Shown here one piece after another: positions 8,705 through 18,504 of a stretch of 64,000 bases of DNA. The position numbers and the translations under genes are program-made. Origin of the DNA: Oligosphaera ethanolica (GTDB lineage Bacteria > Verrucomicrobiota > Lentisphaeria > Oligosphaerales > Oligosphaeraceae); the NCBI RefSeq assembly GCF_030814695.1, contig NZ_JAUSVL010000001.1, forward strand, positions 1,834,227 through 1,898,226, in the 5' to 3' direction. The notes beneath the pieces are model-generated. The model had not been told where the DNA came from and ran no database searches. It worked only from the letters and a program-made list of their open reading frames with translations. The stretch's first letter is position 1. Each line of letters opens with the position of its first letter.

Positions 8705-8724
8705 GGCCGCCGCGACCGGCGGCC
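8705..8724 (+). other. Intra-operon hairpin
   Basis: An inverted repeat GGCCGCCG/CGGCGGCC with a four-base loop lies in the 60-bp gap between the permease and the GldG-like gene. It has no T-tract, so it is more likely an mRNA-stabilising structure than a terminator. Confidence 0.4.
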
Positions 8725-8748
8725 AAGGACCAAGGAGCAACGTTAACT

Positions 8749-10680
8749 ATGAGCAGCCATAAAAAACATCTCGAGGCCTTCTTTTATTCCCTCGGTGGCG
8801 TCGCCGTCATGGCCGTCATCCTCATCATTGTCAACCTCATCTTCAAGCCGGCGAATGTCCGCTGGGACGTCACCAGCGACAAGCTTTTCACGCTGTCGGA
8901 CGGCACCATCCAGACCCTGCAGAAACTCGACCAGCCAGTAAGCATCCGCTTCTACTACTCCAAGGACGTCGCACAAATGCCGGTCTTCATGAAGACCTAC
9001 GCCAACCGCGTCGAAGACATCCTCAAAGAGTACAAGCGCAATGCCGGCAAGCACATCGATGTCACCAAGCTCAATCCCCAGCCCGACTCCGACGCGGAGG
9101 ATTCCGCCCACCTCGACGGCGTCGTCGGCCAGCCGATGGACGCCCTCGGCATGGAAGACCGCGTGTACCTCGGCATCGCCATCAGCTGCGCCGGCCGCCT
9201 GGCCACGCTGCCCTTCCTCAGCCCCGAACGCGAAAGCCTGCTGGAATACGACATCACCCGCGCCCTCATCAACGTCACCAACCCCAGCAAGCCCAAAGTC
9301 GGCGTCATCAGCCCCATGATGGTCATGGGCGGCATCGACAACCCCAATATGATGATGCAGGGGCAACCGGGCGGTATGAAGCCCGCGTGGATGATCATCA
9401 CCGAACTCAAAAAAGAATACGACGTCGTCGAGCTGCCCGTCAGCAGCGACGCCATCGCCGACGACATTGACATCGTCATGGCCATCCACCCGAAGGAGCT
9501 TGAGGCCAAGACGCTCTTTGCCCTCGACCAGTTCGTCCTCCGCGGCGGCCGCTTGATCGCTTTCCTCGACCCGATGTGCATGGCCGACATGCAGAACCAG
9601 CCGCAGCAGATGCAGTACATGCCGCCAGCCGCATCGTCCCTTGATCCGCTACTCAAGGCATGGGGAGTCAGCTTCGAGACCGAAAAAGTCGTCCTCGACC
9701 GCAGCGCCGCCACCGAAATCCGCCAGGGACCACAAAGCGGCGCCGAGACCATGCCGAGCGTCCTCAGTCTTGGCGTGGAGCATATCGACCGCAATGACCC
9801 GGCCGTCGCCCTCCTCAATTCCATGCTCATGCTCAATACCGGCGCCTTCGCCGGCACGCCCGCCGAGGGCCTCACCAAAACCGTCCTCATCAGCAGTTCC
9901 GACGACTCGCAGTTTCTCGAAAAATACATGGCCCAGCGCAGCGGCAAGGATCTCATGAAGGACTTCCGCGCCGACCTCACCACCAAAGAACTCGCCATCC
10001 GCCTCACCGGCACCTTCAAAACCGCCTATCCCGACGGCAAACCCGGCGAAGCAAAAGCCGACGAAGACGGCAAGAACGGCGAAGCAAAAGCCGAGTCTGT
10101 CAGCACCTGGCTGAGCGCATCGAGCAAGCCCGGCGCGGTAGTGCTGGTTGCGGACGCCGACATGCTCTACGATCCCTTCTGCGTACGCCGCAGCTCGATC
10201 TTCGGCCAGACTTTCGTCCAGCCTATCAACCAGAATCTGGCTTTTGCGCAGAATATGCTGGAGAGTCTCAGCGGCGACAACGCGCTGTTCAGCATCCGCT
10301 CCCGCGGCGGCACATCCCGCCCCTTCACCCGCGTGAAGGCCATGGAGCTGGCCGCCAACGAGCGCTACCGCGAACAGATCGCCAAACTCGAAGCCGAAGT
10401 GCAGGACATCCAGCGCGAAATCAATGACCTGCAGCGCAAACGCCAACCCGGCGAGCGCGATCTGCTCTCCGCCGAACAACGGCAGGCCCTGGCCAAATTC
10501 CGTAAGAAGGAAGCCGAGGCCAAGCAGAGCCTCAAGAGCGTCCGCAAGCAGCTGCGACAGGACATCGACGCCCTCGAAAACAACATCATGCTGGCTAATA
10601 TAGCCCTGATGCCCGCGCTGGTCGTCATCGGCGGTCTCACCTTGGCATTGGTCAAACGCGGAAGGAGCAAACGCAAATGA
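8749..10680 (+). CDS. GldG-like ABC transporter auxiliary protein
   Basis: A 643-aa protein of the GldG/ABC-type auxiliary family. It has an N-terminal membrane helix (residues ~13-33), then the large extracytoplasmic domain starting with VRWDVTSDKLFTLSDGT and containing ISIRFYYSKD-like and LRGGRLIAFLDPM segments. A coiled coil follows (residues ~535-610, rich in Glu/Lys/Gln), then a C-terminal membrane helix (LMPALVVIGGLTLALV) and a basic tail. AAGGAG lies ~12 bases before the ATG. The stop overlaps the start of the DUF4340 gene by 4 bp. It probably couples the ABC core to an unknown envelope substrate. Confidence 0.88.
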   Translation: MSSHKKHLEAFFYSLGGVAVMAVILIIVNLIFKPANVRWDVTSDKLFTLSDGTIQTLQKLDQPVSIRFYYSKDVAQMPVFMKTYANRVEDILKEYKRNAGKHIDVTKLNPQPDSDAEDSAHLDGVVGQPMDALGMEDRVYLGIAISCAGRLATLPFLSPERESLLEYDITRALINVTNPSKPKVGVISPMMVMGGIDNPNMMMQGQPGGMKPAWMIITELKKEYDVVELPVSSDAIADDIDIVMAIHPKELEAKTLFALDQFVLRGGRLIAFLDPMCMADMQNQPQQMQYMPPAASSLDPLLKAWGVSFETEKVVLDRSAATEIRQGPQSGAETMPSVLSLGVEHIDRNDPAVALLNSMLMLNTGAFAGTPAEGLTKTVLISSSDDSQFLEKYMAQRSGKDLMKDFRADLTTKELAIRLTGTFKTAYPDGKPGEAKADEDGKNGEAKAESVSTWLSASSKPGAVVLVADADMLYDPFCVRRSSIFGQTFVQPINQNLAFAQNMLESLSGDNALFSIRSRGGTSRPFTRVKAMELAANERYREQIAKLEAEVQDIQREINDLQRKRQPGERDLLSAEQRQALAKFRKKEAEAKQSLKSVRKQLRQDIDALENNIMLANIALMPALVVIGGLTLALVKRGRSKRK

Positions 10681-11906
10681 ACAAGAAACAACTCATTGTC
10701 CTGATCTGCGCGGCAGTCGTCCTCGCCATCGCTGCCTACGTCATGAACCGCCCGGAAAAACGCGGCTGGCAGGGCGGCGCCGCCGCCGGCACCACGCTGG
10801 TGCCGGAGAGTTTTGACAGCAGCGCCGTCACGCGCGTCACGTTCAGCTCGGGCGACAAGACCGTGACCCTGGAAAAAACGGAACCGGGCTGGAGCGTCAA
10901 GGAACGCTATGGCTTCCCCGCCAATTTCTCCGAGCTGAACCAGTTCGTCTTCGACCTCAGCGAGACCCGCGTCGCCCGCGAACTGGCCATTGCGCAGCAG
11001 CACTTCGCCGAGCTGCAACTCACGCCGGCCGACGGCGCAGTCACAGTCAGCTTCCATAATGCCGCCGGCGATGCCCTCCAGACCCTCGTCTTCGGCAAGA
11101 AGCACGAGCAGGAATCCGCCGAGCCGGCCATGCCCGGCATGATGCCCGGCGAGAACACGGCGCCCGTCGGCCGCTACCTCCTGCTCAACGACCAACGACC
11201 CGTCATCGCCGCCAACACTTTCGCCCTGGTAGACGAGCCGGTGACTTTCTGGCTTAACAAGGACTTCTTCAAAATCAGCGACCTCAAATCGGCCACCCTC
11301 AGCGCCGGCGATGTAACCATGTGGACCGTCGAACGCAAAAGCAAGAGCGACAATCTCGCCGTTGTCGGCGAGATACCCGAAGGCAAGGAAGCGGACACGT
11401 CCAAGCTCAACAGCATCAAATCGGCCTTCTCCTGGATCCGCTTCAACGACGTCGCTGACCCGGCCGCCAAACCCGAAGATGTCGGCATGGACGAGGTCAA
11501 GACTTTCACAGCCACCGATTTCGACGACCTCAGCTACACGATTCTCATCGGCAAAACCGTCAATGGCAAACGCTACCTGCGCATCAGCGAACTGACCTGG
11601 AACGGCAAGACCACCCGCGATGCCGCCGAAGACGAAAAACCCGAAGATAAAGCACGCCTCGACGCCGAATTCGCCCAGAAGGTCAAGGACGGCCAAACCA
11701 AGGCACAAGAACTCTTCGCCAAACTCGCGCCCTGGACTTTCGAAGTCGGCACCTACGCCATCAGCAATATCGATAAAAAGCGCGACGAGCTCTTCAAAGA
11801 CCTCCCTAAACCCGAACCAAAGGCCGATGCAACGCCCGCGCCCGCACCGGCGCCCGCCGCACCTGCCCCAGCTGCTCCTGCACCAGCGGCGCCCGCCGCA
11901 CCATAA
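10677..11906 (+). CDS. DUF4340 domain protein
   Basis: A 409-aa membrane-anchored protein with an N-terminal helix (residues ~5-22, LIVLICAAVVLAIAAYVM) and the DUF4340 domain in the periplasm (for example PGWSVKERYGFPANFSELNQ near residue 75). The C-terminal ~25 residues are an Ala-Pro repeat tail, which may cross the wall or mediate contacts. DUF4340 proteins regularly follow GldG-like genes, as here, and a terminator follows. Function is unknown beyond membership of this ABC complex. Confidence 0.88.
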   Translation: MNKKQLIVLICAAVVLAIAAYVMNRPEKRGWQGGAAAGTTLVPESFDSSAVTRVTFSSGDKTVTLEKTEPGWSVKERYGFPANFSELNQFVFDLSETRVARELAIAQQHFAELQLTPADGAVTVSFHNAAGDALQTLVFGKKHEQESAEPAMPGMMPGENTAPVGRYLLLNDQRPVIAANTFALVDEPVTFWLNKDFFKISDLKSATLSAGDVTMWTVERKSKSDNLAVVGEIPEGKEADTSKLNSIKSAFSWIRFNDVADPAAKPEDVGMDEVKTFTATDFDDLSYTILIGKTVNGKRYLRISELTWNGKTTRDAAEDEKPEDKARLDAEFAQKVKDGQTKAQELFAKLAPWTFEVGTYAISNIDKKRDELFKDLPKPEPKADATPAPAPAPAAPAPAAPAPAAPAAP

Positions 11907-11923
11907 TCGTCTCAGCCACCCTC

Positions 11924-11951
11924 GGCCCGGCAATCCGCCGGGCCTTTTTTT
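11924..11951 (+). terminator. Rho-independent terminator after the Gld-type ABC operon
   Basis: A perfect 8-bp stem GGCCCGGC/GCCGGGCC with a 5-base loop is followed directly by seven T residues. It lies 17 bases after the DUF4340 stop and 14 bases before the tatD start. Confidence 0.9.
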
Positions 11952-11964
11952 CGGGAGCCGCGAC

Positions 11965-12756
11965 ATGGCAAACCTCCCACTCTATGACGCCCATGCGCAC
12001 TTGGCCGATCCGCGCCTGGCGCCGATCCTGCCGCAGCTCTTCGCGGAGTGCGTGGTGCGCGGCGTCCGCCGCATTCTCGCCAATGCGGCGCGACGCGACG
12101 AATGGGACGCCGTCGCCTCCCTCAGTGCCCGCCATGACATCGTCTATGCCGCCCTGGGCATGCACCCGTTCTTCCTCGCCGACTGGGATGACCACAGCGC
12201 CGACGAGCTACGCCAGGCCATCGCCGCACCGCCCCCGGGCGCCAAGATCATCGCCGTCGGCGAAATCGGCCTGGACTTCCTCAGTCACCGCGACAGCACC
12301 GCCAAACAGCTCGCCGCGCTGGCGCAACAGCTGCTCATCGCCCGCGACTTCGACCTGCCAGTGTGCCTGCACAACCGCAAAGCCTGGCCAGAATTCTTCG
12401 CGCTGCTCAAGGACCTGCGCATCACCACCCTGCGCGGCTACTGCCACCATTTCGGCGCCAGCCGCGACATCGCCCGCCAAGCCCTCGACCACGGTCTCCA
12501 CCTGTCCTTCTGCGGCCCCGTCGCCGACCCCAATAGCCGCCGCGCACGCGCCGCCGCGCTCTACGCGCCGCTGGACCGCATCCTCAGCGAAACCGACTGC
12601 CCCGACCTGCCCGCACCACAATACCACGGCCAACTCAGCCAGCCATGGCAGGTACACGCCGTCGTCCAGGCCATCGCCGACATCAAAAAGGCCACCCCAG
12701 AAGTCGTCGCCGCAACCATCGCCCAAAACTGGCAAGAGCTCTTCACCCAACCGTAA
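11965..12756 (+). CDS. tatD: TatD-family metal-dependent hydrolase
   Basis: A 263-aa TIM-barrel hydrolase of the TatD DNase family. Metal ligands are visible in DAHAHL near the N-terminus, GEIGLDF (Glu), CLHNR and CHHFG (His), and SETDCP (Asp). The family usually shows 3'-5' exonuclease or D-aminoacyl-tRNA-related activity on DNA or other substrates. The start is the first ATG after the preceding terminator, with GGGAGCC about 8 bases upstream. It is convergent with the pyrophosphatase gene, 29 bp away. Confidence 0.88.
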   Translation: MANLPLYDAHAHLADPRLAPILPQLFAECVVRGVRRILANAARRDEWDAVASLSARHDIVYAALGMHPFFLADWDDHSADELRQAIAAPPPGAKIIAVGEIGLDFLSHRDSTAKQLAALAQQLLIARDFDLPVCLHNRKAWPEFFALLKDLRITTLRGYCHHFGASRDIARQALDHGLHLSFCGPVADPNSRRARAAALYAPLDRILSETDCPDLPAPQYHGQLSQPWQVHAVVQAIADIKKATPEVVAATIAQNWQELFTQP

Positions 12757-12785
12757 ACGCCGTTTTTTTATCCGCGGATAAAGAA

Positions 12786-14486
12786 TTACCGTTGGTCCTG
12801 CAGGGCCGCCGTGATGGCCAGGACCTGCGGCAGGAGTTGTTTTTTGCGGCTGAGGACGCCCGGCAGCACGAAGAGGTTCTCTGCCAGCGCCGCGTAGGGC
12901 AGATTGCGGATCAGCTCCTCGCAGCCGATGATCAGCAGCTCGGACGTCTCCCGCACCGCGTCTGTCACCATCAGGCCGACAAAATCTAGCTGCTGATCGG
13001 CAAGGACCTTCTGCATCTCGGCCAGCAACTCGTCCCGCCGTTGGTGCAGTAGCTCCAGGTTGGTTTCTTCCACCTGCGCCAGGGTGAAGCGGAAACGGCC
13101 GTCGCTGTAATCCTTGCGGTCGCCATGGATGACGTCATGCGCGGGCTTGGCCGCCAGCGGCGAATCGATCCGCAGCAGTTCGTCCATCAGCACCTCGGGC
13201 TGCACGCCGGCGATTTTGGCCAGCCAGTCGCACATGCGCCGGTCGAGGTCGGCGCTCGTCGGCGAGCGCAGCAGTAGCGTGTCGGAGATAATCCCGCCCA
13301 GCAGCAGCCCCGCCAGCCCCGCCGAAAGGCGTTCGCCGGCGCTGCGGAACATCGCCGCCACCAGCGTGCAGGTGCTACCCACCACGTCGCCCGTGAAACG
13401 GATCGGCGCCGTCGTCGGTGGCATGCCGATGCGGTGGTGGTCGATGACCTCAATCACCGGTATTTCCTCAACGCCCGGCAGGCTCTGCTCGATCTCGTTG
13501 TGATCGACCAGGATCATGCGGAAGGGCGGCGGCTGATTGCAGGCGTTCTTCAACACCACGCCACACAGCAGCCCGGCCTCGTCCACCACCGGCACCAGGT
13601 CGTCAACGCTGTTCAGTATCCGATTGCGCACGTCGCGCAGGCGGTCACGCGGCGACAAACACAGCTGGTTCGCCGGGAAACGGCTGAACTCCACTGGCAC
13701 ACTGAATTTCAGGCGCCGGATCACCGCCGCCGAATCGTAACGCGTCAGCAGTATGGATACCTTGGCGCGCGCCGCCGCTTCGACAATTAAGGGGTCCACC
13801 GGCCGATTGCCGGTCACAATCATCAGCCGCATCCGCCGGTGCAGCACCCGCAGGTGAATTTCCGGCCGGTCGCCGACAATGACCGCCAGCTCGTGGCTGG
13901 CCGTGTCCGGCAGATGCTCGGTGAAGCTGTCCAGGCTCATGGCGGCGACATAGACTTGGAAATCCTGCGTGCTGTCGGCGTCGTCCGCCGTGAGCACTTC
14001 GGCTTCCAGCACCTGCTGAATCAGCCGGATGGAGCTGTGAATGCAGCGCCCCGTCAGGCCGCTACCGGCGTCGTTGCCGATGTCCAACAGATTCGAGATC
14101 AGCGCCAAGCCACTGAGCATGCCGAGAAAACGGCCGTCGCCCTCGACCACCGGCAGCTGCTGCCGGCCCGTCTCGCGGAGTTTGCCAACGGCGTCAAACA
14201 AGGTCGTGCCGGTGCTGACCGGCGTGGCCGGGGTCATGACGTCCCGCACCCGTGTATAGACATCGTTGCGGCTCTGCGGCGGCTCGATGCCAAAACGCTT
14301 GAACAAATACAGCGCCCGCTCCGGCAACACTCCCGGACATAGCGCCGTGATCTCCGCCTGGCCCTGTCGCCGCCGCAACTCGGCAATCGCCACGGCCGCC
14401 GCCAGACTGTCAATGTCCGGATTGCGATGCCCACTGACCAATACCCGATAAGGCGCCTTCTTCTCCATAACCTGCTGTTCTGTCAT
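12786..14486 (-). CDS. ppaC: Family II (Mn/Co) inorganic pyrophosphatase with CBS and DRTGG domains
   Basis: A 566-aa DHH-superfamily enzyme. Metal-binding motifs are SGHRNPDIDS (residues ~18-27), VDHNE and IDHHR, then the DHHA2 domain with the GDRKDY-like segment to the C-terminus. Between the first and second DHH motifs lie two CBS regions (starting VRDVMTPATPVSTG and LRDVRNRILNSVDD) flanking a DRTGG domain (~residues 180-290). This is the layout of clostridial-type CBS-PPases, which adenine nucleotides regulate. It hydrolyses pyrophosphate to phosphate in the cytoplasm. A later ATG at 14468 is a possible alternative start. Confidence 0.9.
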   Translation of the reverse strand: MTEQQVMEKKAPYRVLVSGHRNPDIDSLAAAVAIAELRRRQGQAEITALCPGVLPERALYLFKRFGIEPPQSRNDVYTRVRDVMTPATPVSTGTTLFDAVGKLRETGRQQLPVVEGDGRFLGMLSGLALISNLLDIGNDAGSGLTGRCIHSSIRLIQQVLEAEVLTADDADSTQDFQVYVAAMSLDSFTEHLPDTASHELAVIVGDRPEIHLRVLHRRMRLMIVTGNRPVDPLIVEAAARAKVSILLTRYDSAAVIRRLKFSVPVEFSRFPANQLCLSPRDRLRDVRNRILNSVDDLVPVVDEAGLLCGVVLKNACNQPPPFRMILVDHNEIEQSLPGVEEIPVIEVIDHHRIGMPPTTAPIRFTGDVVGSTCTLVAAMFRSAGERLSAGLAGLLLGGIISDTLLLRSPTSADLDRRMCDWLAKIAGVQPEVLMDELLRIDSPLAAKPAHDVIHGDRKDYSDGRFRFTLAQVEETNLELLHQRRDELLAEMQKVLADQQLDFVGLMVTDAVRETSELLIIGCEELIRNLPYAALAENLFVLPGVLSRKKQLLPQVLAITAALQDQR

Positions 14487-14555
14487 ATCCCGCCGTTGTC
14501 ATCCGCCGCGCCGCCGCGGCCTGCTGTTTCTATCATCAATCCGCTGTTACTCTGC

Positions 14556-15254
14556 TCAGAGATCCGGATTCCACAGTTTGCGCATCTCGACGCTCGACCC
14601 GCTGAGCGACGCCAAATACGTCGTCTTGGAGCCATACCACAACACATGGCCATCGGCGTGAACCGCATTCGCGCCGCGGTTGTGCCGCCCGGGCAGCAGA
14701 CTCAAATCCAGCGATTCACCCAGCTGTTTCTGCGTCTCCGCGGCGTTGCTCATCACGCAGCGGTAGCCCGAATTCACCTGATCGACCGCAAAGATGATTG
14801 CCGAGGGATTCTTGACCTCAATCATCGTCCGCGGGCTTTCTTTGTGCAGGAGGTAGTTGGCCGCGTAGGACACGGCGCACTGCGCGTCAGCCTTGACGCC
14901 AGTAATCATCACCAGGATACCCGAGTCGTTCGTCGTCGCTACAGTACGGCTATCCGATGCGCATTTGAAGACATTGCGTTCGCCGATGTAGTGCAGATAG
15001 GCCTGGCGCCACGTCGATGCCGACGCCGACCAGTTCGAACCGCTGCTGGCCAGGCCATTCAGCGGCGGGAACCAGTCCTGGTTGTCCTGCGAATACAGCG
15101 TCATGCCCAGGCCGATCTGTTTCATGCTGCTCGCGCAGGATATCGTCCGCGCTTTCTCTCGGGCTTTGCTCAATGCCGGCAAGAGCATCGCCGCCAAAAT
15201 CGCAATGATCGCAATGACTACCAGCAATTCAATCAGAGTGAAGAACCGTTTCAT
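14556..15254 (-). CDS. Type II secretion-like pseudopilin (prepilin N-terminal, H-X9-DG family)
   Basis: A 232-aa protein with a short basic leader and prepilin peptidase site [13 protein letters not shown] (cleavage before the F, with Glu at +5), then the long hydrophobic helix and the [10 protein letters not shown] segment. The C-terminus carries [10 protein letters not shown]. Such proteins occur in very large numbers in Lentisphaerota and Planctomycetota genomes, often near carbohydrate genes. GGAGAG lies 7-12 bases before the ATG. Its exact role, whether surface fibre or polysaccharide capture, is not established. Confidence 0.88.
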   Translation of the reverse strand: MKRFFTLIELLVVIAIIAILAAMLLPALSKAREKARTISCASSMKQIGLGMTLYSQDNQDWFPPLNGLASSGSNWSASASTWRQAYLHYIGERNVFKCASDSRTVATTNDSGILVMITGVKADAQCAVSYAANYLLHKESPRTMIEVKNPSAIIFAVDQVNSGYRCVMSNAAETQKQLGESLDLSLLPGRHNRGANAVHADGHVLWYGSKTTYLASLSGSSVEMRKLWNPDL

Positions 15255-15359
15255 CGTCGTCTCTCCTTTTTCCGTTGTCGCTGTTTCGTCGCCGTAACTG
15301 ATTACACCTATGTGGCTTGTCGTTACGGGGCTTGGCGAGCTGCGCGCCGTCGCTCAGTC

Positions 15360-15776
15360 CTACTCGCCAATGACCTTGACCAGCACGCGCTTGTCGCGCT
15401 TGCCATCAAATTCATAATAAAAGATCTGTTCCCAGGTGCCGAAATCCAGTCGCCCGTCCGTGATGGCCACCACCACTTCGCGCCCCATGATGGTACGTTT
15501 GAGGTGCGCGTCGGCGTTGTCCTCAAAGCCATTGTGGGCATACTGACTGTAGGGTTGTTCCGGCGCCAGCTTTTCCAGCCAGCGTTCGTAGTCCGCATGC
15601 AGCCCGCTTTCGTCATCGTTGATGAACACACTCGCGGTGATATTCATGGCGTTCACCAACACTAGGCCGTCCTTGACGCCGCTCTCAATGACCGCCTGCT
15701 GCACCTGGCCAGTGATATTCACCAGGCCACGCCGCGCCGGCAGATTGAAATGGAGTTCCTTGCGAAGTGTTTTCAT
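15360..15776 (-). CDS. YjbQ/UPF0047 family protein
   Basis: A 138-aa protein matching the whole UPF0047 (YjbQ) fold: [28 protein letters not shown] (family His), and [13 protein letters not shown] near the C-terminus. Some members show weak thiamine-phosphate synthase activity, but the true role is unclear. The ATG at 15776 is chosen because it matches the usual family start; AAGGAG lies ~13 bases before it. It follows the SGNH gene by 43 bp on the same strand and may be co-transcribed. Confidence 0.9.
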   Translation of the reverse strand: MKTLRKELHFNLPARRGLVNITGQVQQAVIESGVKDGLVLVNAMNITASVFINDDESGLHADYERWLEKLAPEQPYSQYAHNGFEDNADAHLKRTIMGREVVVAITDGRLDFGTWEQIFYYEFDGKRDKRVLVKVIGE

Positions 15777-15819
15777 GCGCTTTGTCTGCTCCTTCCTCTC
15801 ATATTGCTCCCCGGCCCGT

Positions 15820-17154
15820 TCATGGTACAATTTCACCGACCAGCAGGATGTTCCCCGCGTACCAATGCTGCGCCGACAAAGGCGAGGCCGCCAGCGCCTC
15901 GGCCGTCAACTCACGGTACTTCGGGCTCATCTGCAGCACCGCCAGCTTGTCTGCAATGGGCTCGGGGGCGACAAACATCTTCACGCTGTGCACCTTGTCT
16001 TCCAGGCCCATGGCCACATTGATGGTGCCCAGTATGTAGCAGTCCGACCAATAACCGCGACTGATCTGCGTCACGGTCTGCAGCGGCCCATCATCCACCG
16101 AGTAGCTCACTTGGCCGCAGTCTGGCCCAACCAGGCCGTAGATGCGCATTTCCGTGCCCTTAAAGCGTAGCTCCAGCGTGGCGCCCGGACCCGCCGCCTG
16201 CCACAACTCCGGCAGCCGCAGGGCGACATTCTTCGCCGGCAGCTCGCTGGCGCTGTCCTGCCGCCGCCACGAGCCCGTCAGTTTTGCGGCCGACAGCGGC
16301 AGCGTCCGCGCATTCTCAAGATTGTCCGCGCGATACGGCGCCGCTAGCGCGTGGGGCTTTTGCGCCGGCGCCACCGCTGCCCGGAAAGCGGCGAAGCCGC
16401 GCTTGATGGCCTCCGTGTAGAGCGGGTGACCAGTGTCCGCGTAGGGATGGACATTGTCATTGGTGAAATGCCAGACGCCGTCGTCCTGCAACGCCTTGCG
16501 GCGCACGGCCTCGGGCTCGGCCGATTTGAAGATGAGCTTGCCCTCGGCGGCCCGCCGGGCCACGTCGTAGCCCAGGTGGATGCTGGGAATGCCATAGTAA
16601 TCGGCGATGTCTTCCATGCAGCTGGCGGCGTGAGGATAGACGCCCTTGGCGAAATCGGCGACCATGCCGCCCGTAAGGGTGTACACGAAACAAATGTCGG
16701 TTTCCGGGCTAGCCTGCCAGACTTTGCGCACCACGCCTTCCATGCCGCGATGGATCTCCTTGGCGCTGGTACCACCATCATTCACCGCGAACTCCACAAA
16801 AAGCAGGTCAGGTTTGTGCCTCAGCACATCATAATCCAGGCGATACACGCCTAGCCCCACGTTCGTGCCGCTGATGGCGCCATTGATCTCAGTGATCTCC
16901 GCCGCCGGGTAGGACTCCCGAAACCACGCGAGCGTCTGCACCCGCCACCCCCCGGCCGCTGTGATGCTGCCGCCAAAATAAGCCACCCGCAACGGCGCCA
17001 TGCCGCCCTCGGCCTGGCGATAAAAATTCGGCAGTCCTCCACGCACCGTGTATTCCACCGCTGGGCGCCGCGTCGCCGGCTCTTCCGCGGCCTCCGCCGC
17101 CACCGCACAACCCGCCAATAGTGCCGCCGCCATCATGCCTACCTGCCTGATCAT
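15820..17154 (-). CDS. SGNH/GDSL-hydrolase lipoprotein
   Basis: About 444 aa. The N-terminus [16 protein letters not shown] ends in a lipobox (LAGC), so it is probably lipid-anchored. The SGNH blocks are visible: block [14 protein letters not shown] (GGS form), block II Gly in NGAISGTN, block [11 protein letters not shown], and block V in [12 protein letters not shown] (catalytic His). A beta-sandwich C-terminal part ([22 protein letters not shown]) probably binds carbohydrate. It likely removes acyl or acetyl groups from glycans. An upstream ATG at 17169 would add five residues and would not change the lipobox. Confidence 0.85.
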   Translation of the reverse strand: MIRQVGMMAAALLAGCAVAAEAAEEPATRRPAVEYTVRGGLPNFYRQAEGGMAPLRVAYFGGSITAAGGWRVQTLAWFRESYPAAEITEINGAISGTNVGLGVYRLDYDVLRHKPDLLFVEFAVNDGGTSAKEIHRGMEGVVRKVWQASPETDICFVYTLTGGMVADFAKGVYPHAASCMEDIADYYGIPSIHLGYDVARRAAEGKLIFKSAEPEAVRRKALQDDGVWHFTNDNVHPYADTGHPLYTEAIKRGFAAFRAAVAPAQKPHALAAPYRADNLENARTLPLSAAKLTGSWRRQDSASELPAKNVALRLPELWQAAGPGATLELRFKGTEMRIYGLVGPDCGQVSYSVDDGPLQTVTQISRGYWSDCYILGTINVAMGLEDKVHSVKMFVAPEPIADKLAVLQMSPKYRELTAEALAASPLSAQHWYAGNILLVGEIVP

Positions 17155-17424
17155 AGTACCCGCTTTCATCGTAACGCATTTTTGCCGTTCGTGGCAAGCC
17201 CCCCGGCCACCCTGTCGGTCGCTACTGTAACGCCGGTGAACTCAGCCTGCAATGGCTGTTCACCACGGCAGAATCAGTCTAACACAAATTCAATCAATTA
17301 TCAACATTTCCCAACCCCGCCCAGTGATCGAAACGCGACGCCGACGGCAAGGTCTTTTGCGCCTGGGCATTGGTGCGGAGCACCGGTGGTCTGCCTCATG
17401 GCACTGCGCGTGCGGCGGCGCTGT
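17155..17424. other. Intergenic region between SGNH and propeller-like genes
   Basis: No gene, terminator or repeat is clear here. An AT-richer stretch at 17275-17320 could hold the promoter of the SGNH gene, but no convincing -35/-10 pair is seen. Confidence 0.5.
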
Positions 17425-18354
17425 TCAGCGCGGTGCGAGGACGCCGTTGCTGTCGTCGCAGAGAACATCGGCGTTCAGGTGGTCGAGGACGATGACGCCG
17501 TGGAGGGTGCCGGCAAAGGCCGAGTCGTGCCAAGTCCAGACGAGTTTGCCGTCCTGGTCGAACTGCAGGAGCTGCGGGCCCTTCTGGCTGTCCTCCGGCC
17601 GATGCCCGGTCCAGTTGCACACCACCACGGTCCCGTCCGGCAGGATCTGCATGCCGGCGAAAAACTGGGTATTGACGCCGCGCGCCTTGTCGTCCGCACT
17701 CGCGGCGAAGCGCCTCAGTTCCTTGCCATCGGCGGCGAATTCGATGACCGCCGAGCCGTAGCCACTGGCGACCACGGTGCTGCCGCCGGGCAGACGCAGC
17801 GCTTGATAGACATGGCGGCCGCCGGGAATGACGATTTCGCGGCGGATGACGCCGCTCATGTCGGCCTCAACGATCGTGTTGTCGGGCCCGCCAAAGAGCA
17901 GCGTGTCATCGCGGGTGACGCGCATCAGCCGTAGGCTCTTGCGACCGCTGAAGAGCGCCTGGCGCAGCAGTTCGTCATTGGCGCCGAGTTCATAAATGAC
18001 GGTATTGCCCTGCTGGATGCAGCCGATGAGGGTGCGCCCCTCGGGGGTGCGGCGGACGGACATCGTGCCCGCGTAGTCCGGTTTGCTGAAGGTCTTGACA
18101 CAACTGCGCGTCGCCAGGTCGTATTCGTAGTAGCCGTTGCTGCCACTCAGTAGTACCCGCTGCTTGCCGATCAGCTGAATATCCCGGCATTTCACCGGCA
18201 GCGACAGCGCCCACGACTTACTCGCGTCAGCAGTATCAACATAAATCAGCTGGCCGCGGGATTCATCGACCCCGAGAAAGCGCTGCGGCGCCGCAGTCAA
18301 CGCCGTGCAGCAGGCGATGACAAGCATCAGGATGAGCGTCAATGTGTTTTTCAT
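17425..18354 (-). CDS. Secreted beta-propeller-like protein
   Basis: A 309-aa protein with a signal peptide (residues 1-21, LTLILMLVIACCTALTAA). The rest is repeated ~40-residue blades with patterns such as GQLIYVDTADASKSW, NGYYEYDLATRSCV, NTVIYELGANDELL and GSAVIEFAADGKELRRF, then GPQLLQFDQDGKLVWTW. This is the pattern of PQQ-like or NHL-like six-bladed propellers. No catalytic motif is seen. AAGGACC lies ahead of the ATG. Substrate binding in the periplasm is a reasonable guess; it is otherwise unknown. Confidence 0.7.
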   Translation of the reverse strand: MKNTLTLILMLVIACCTALTAAPQRFLGVDESRGQLIYVDTADASKSWALSLPVKCRDIQLIGKQRVLLSGSNGYYEYDLATRSCVKTFSKPDYAGTMSVRRTPEGRTLIGCIQQGNTVIYELGANDELLRQALFSGRKSLRLMRVTRDDTLLFGGPDNTIVEADMSGVIRREIVIPGGRHVYQALRLPGGSTVVASGYGSAVIEFAADGKELRRFAASADDKARGVNTQFFAGMQILPDGTVVVCNWTGHRPEDSQKGPQLLQFDQDGKLVWTWHDSAFAGTLHGVIVLDHLNADVLCDDSNGVLAPR

Positions 18355-18504
18355 GGTGGGTCCTTCCGGGCTTTGTGTGTGGAGAGATACTACGGCGGGA
18401 TCGCTCACGGCGCAAGAGGAAACGTGGGTAGCAAAGGAAACGCGCGAAACGCCGTGCTTCTTGGCGCCTCGCGCGTGAGGGCGACGGCAGATGCCTGGAT
18501 ATGC

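Noticed and set aside
10365-11966. 533-codon antisense frame across the GldG/DUF4340 genes
   Set aside because: A shadow of the coding strand; its translation is low-complexity and matches no family, while both sense genes are recognised.
12769-12780. TATCCGCGGATA palindrome between tatD and the pyrophosphatase gene as a terminator
   Set aside because: The stem is a self-complementary palindrome with no loop, and no T-tract follows on either strand.
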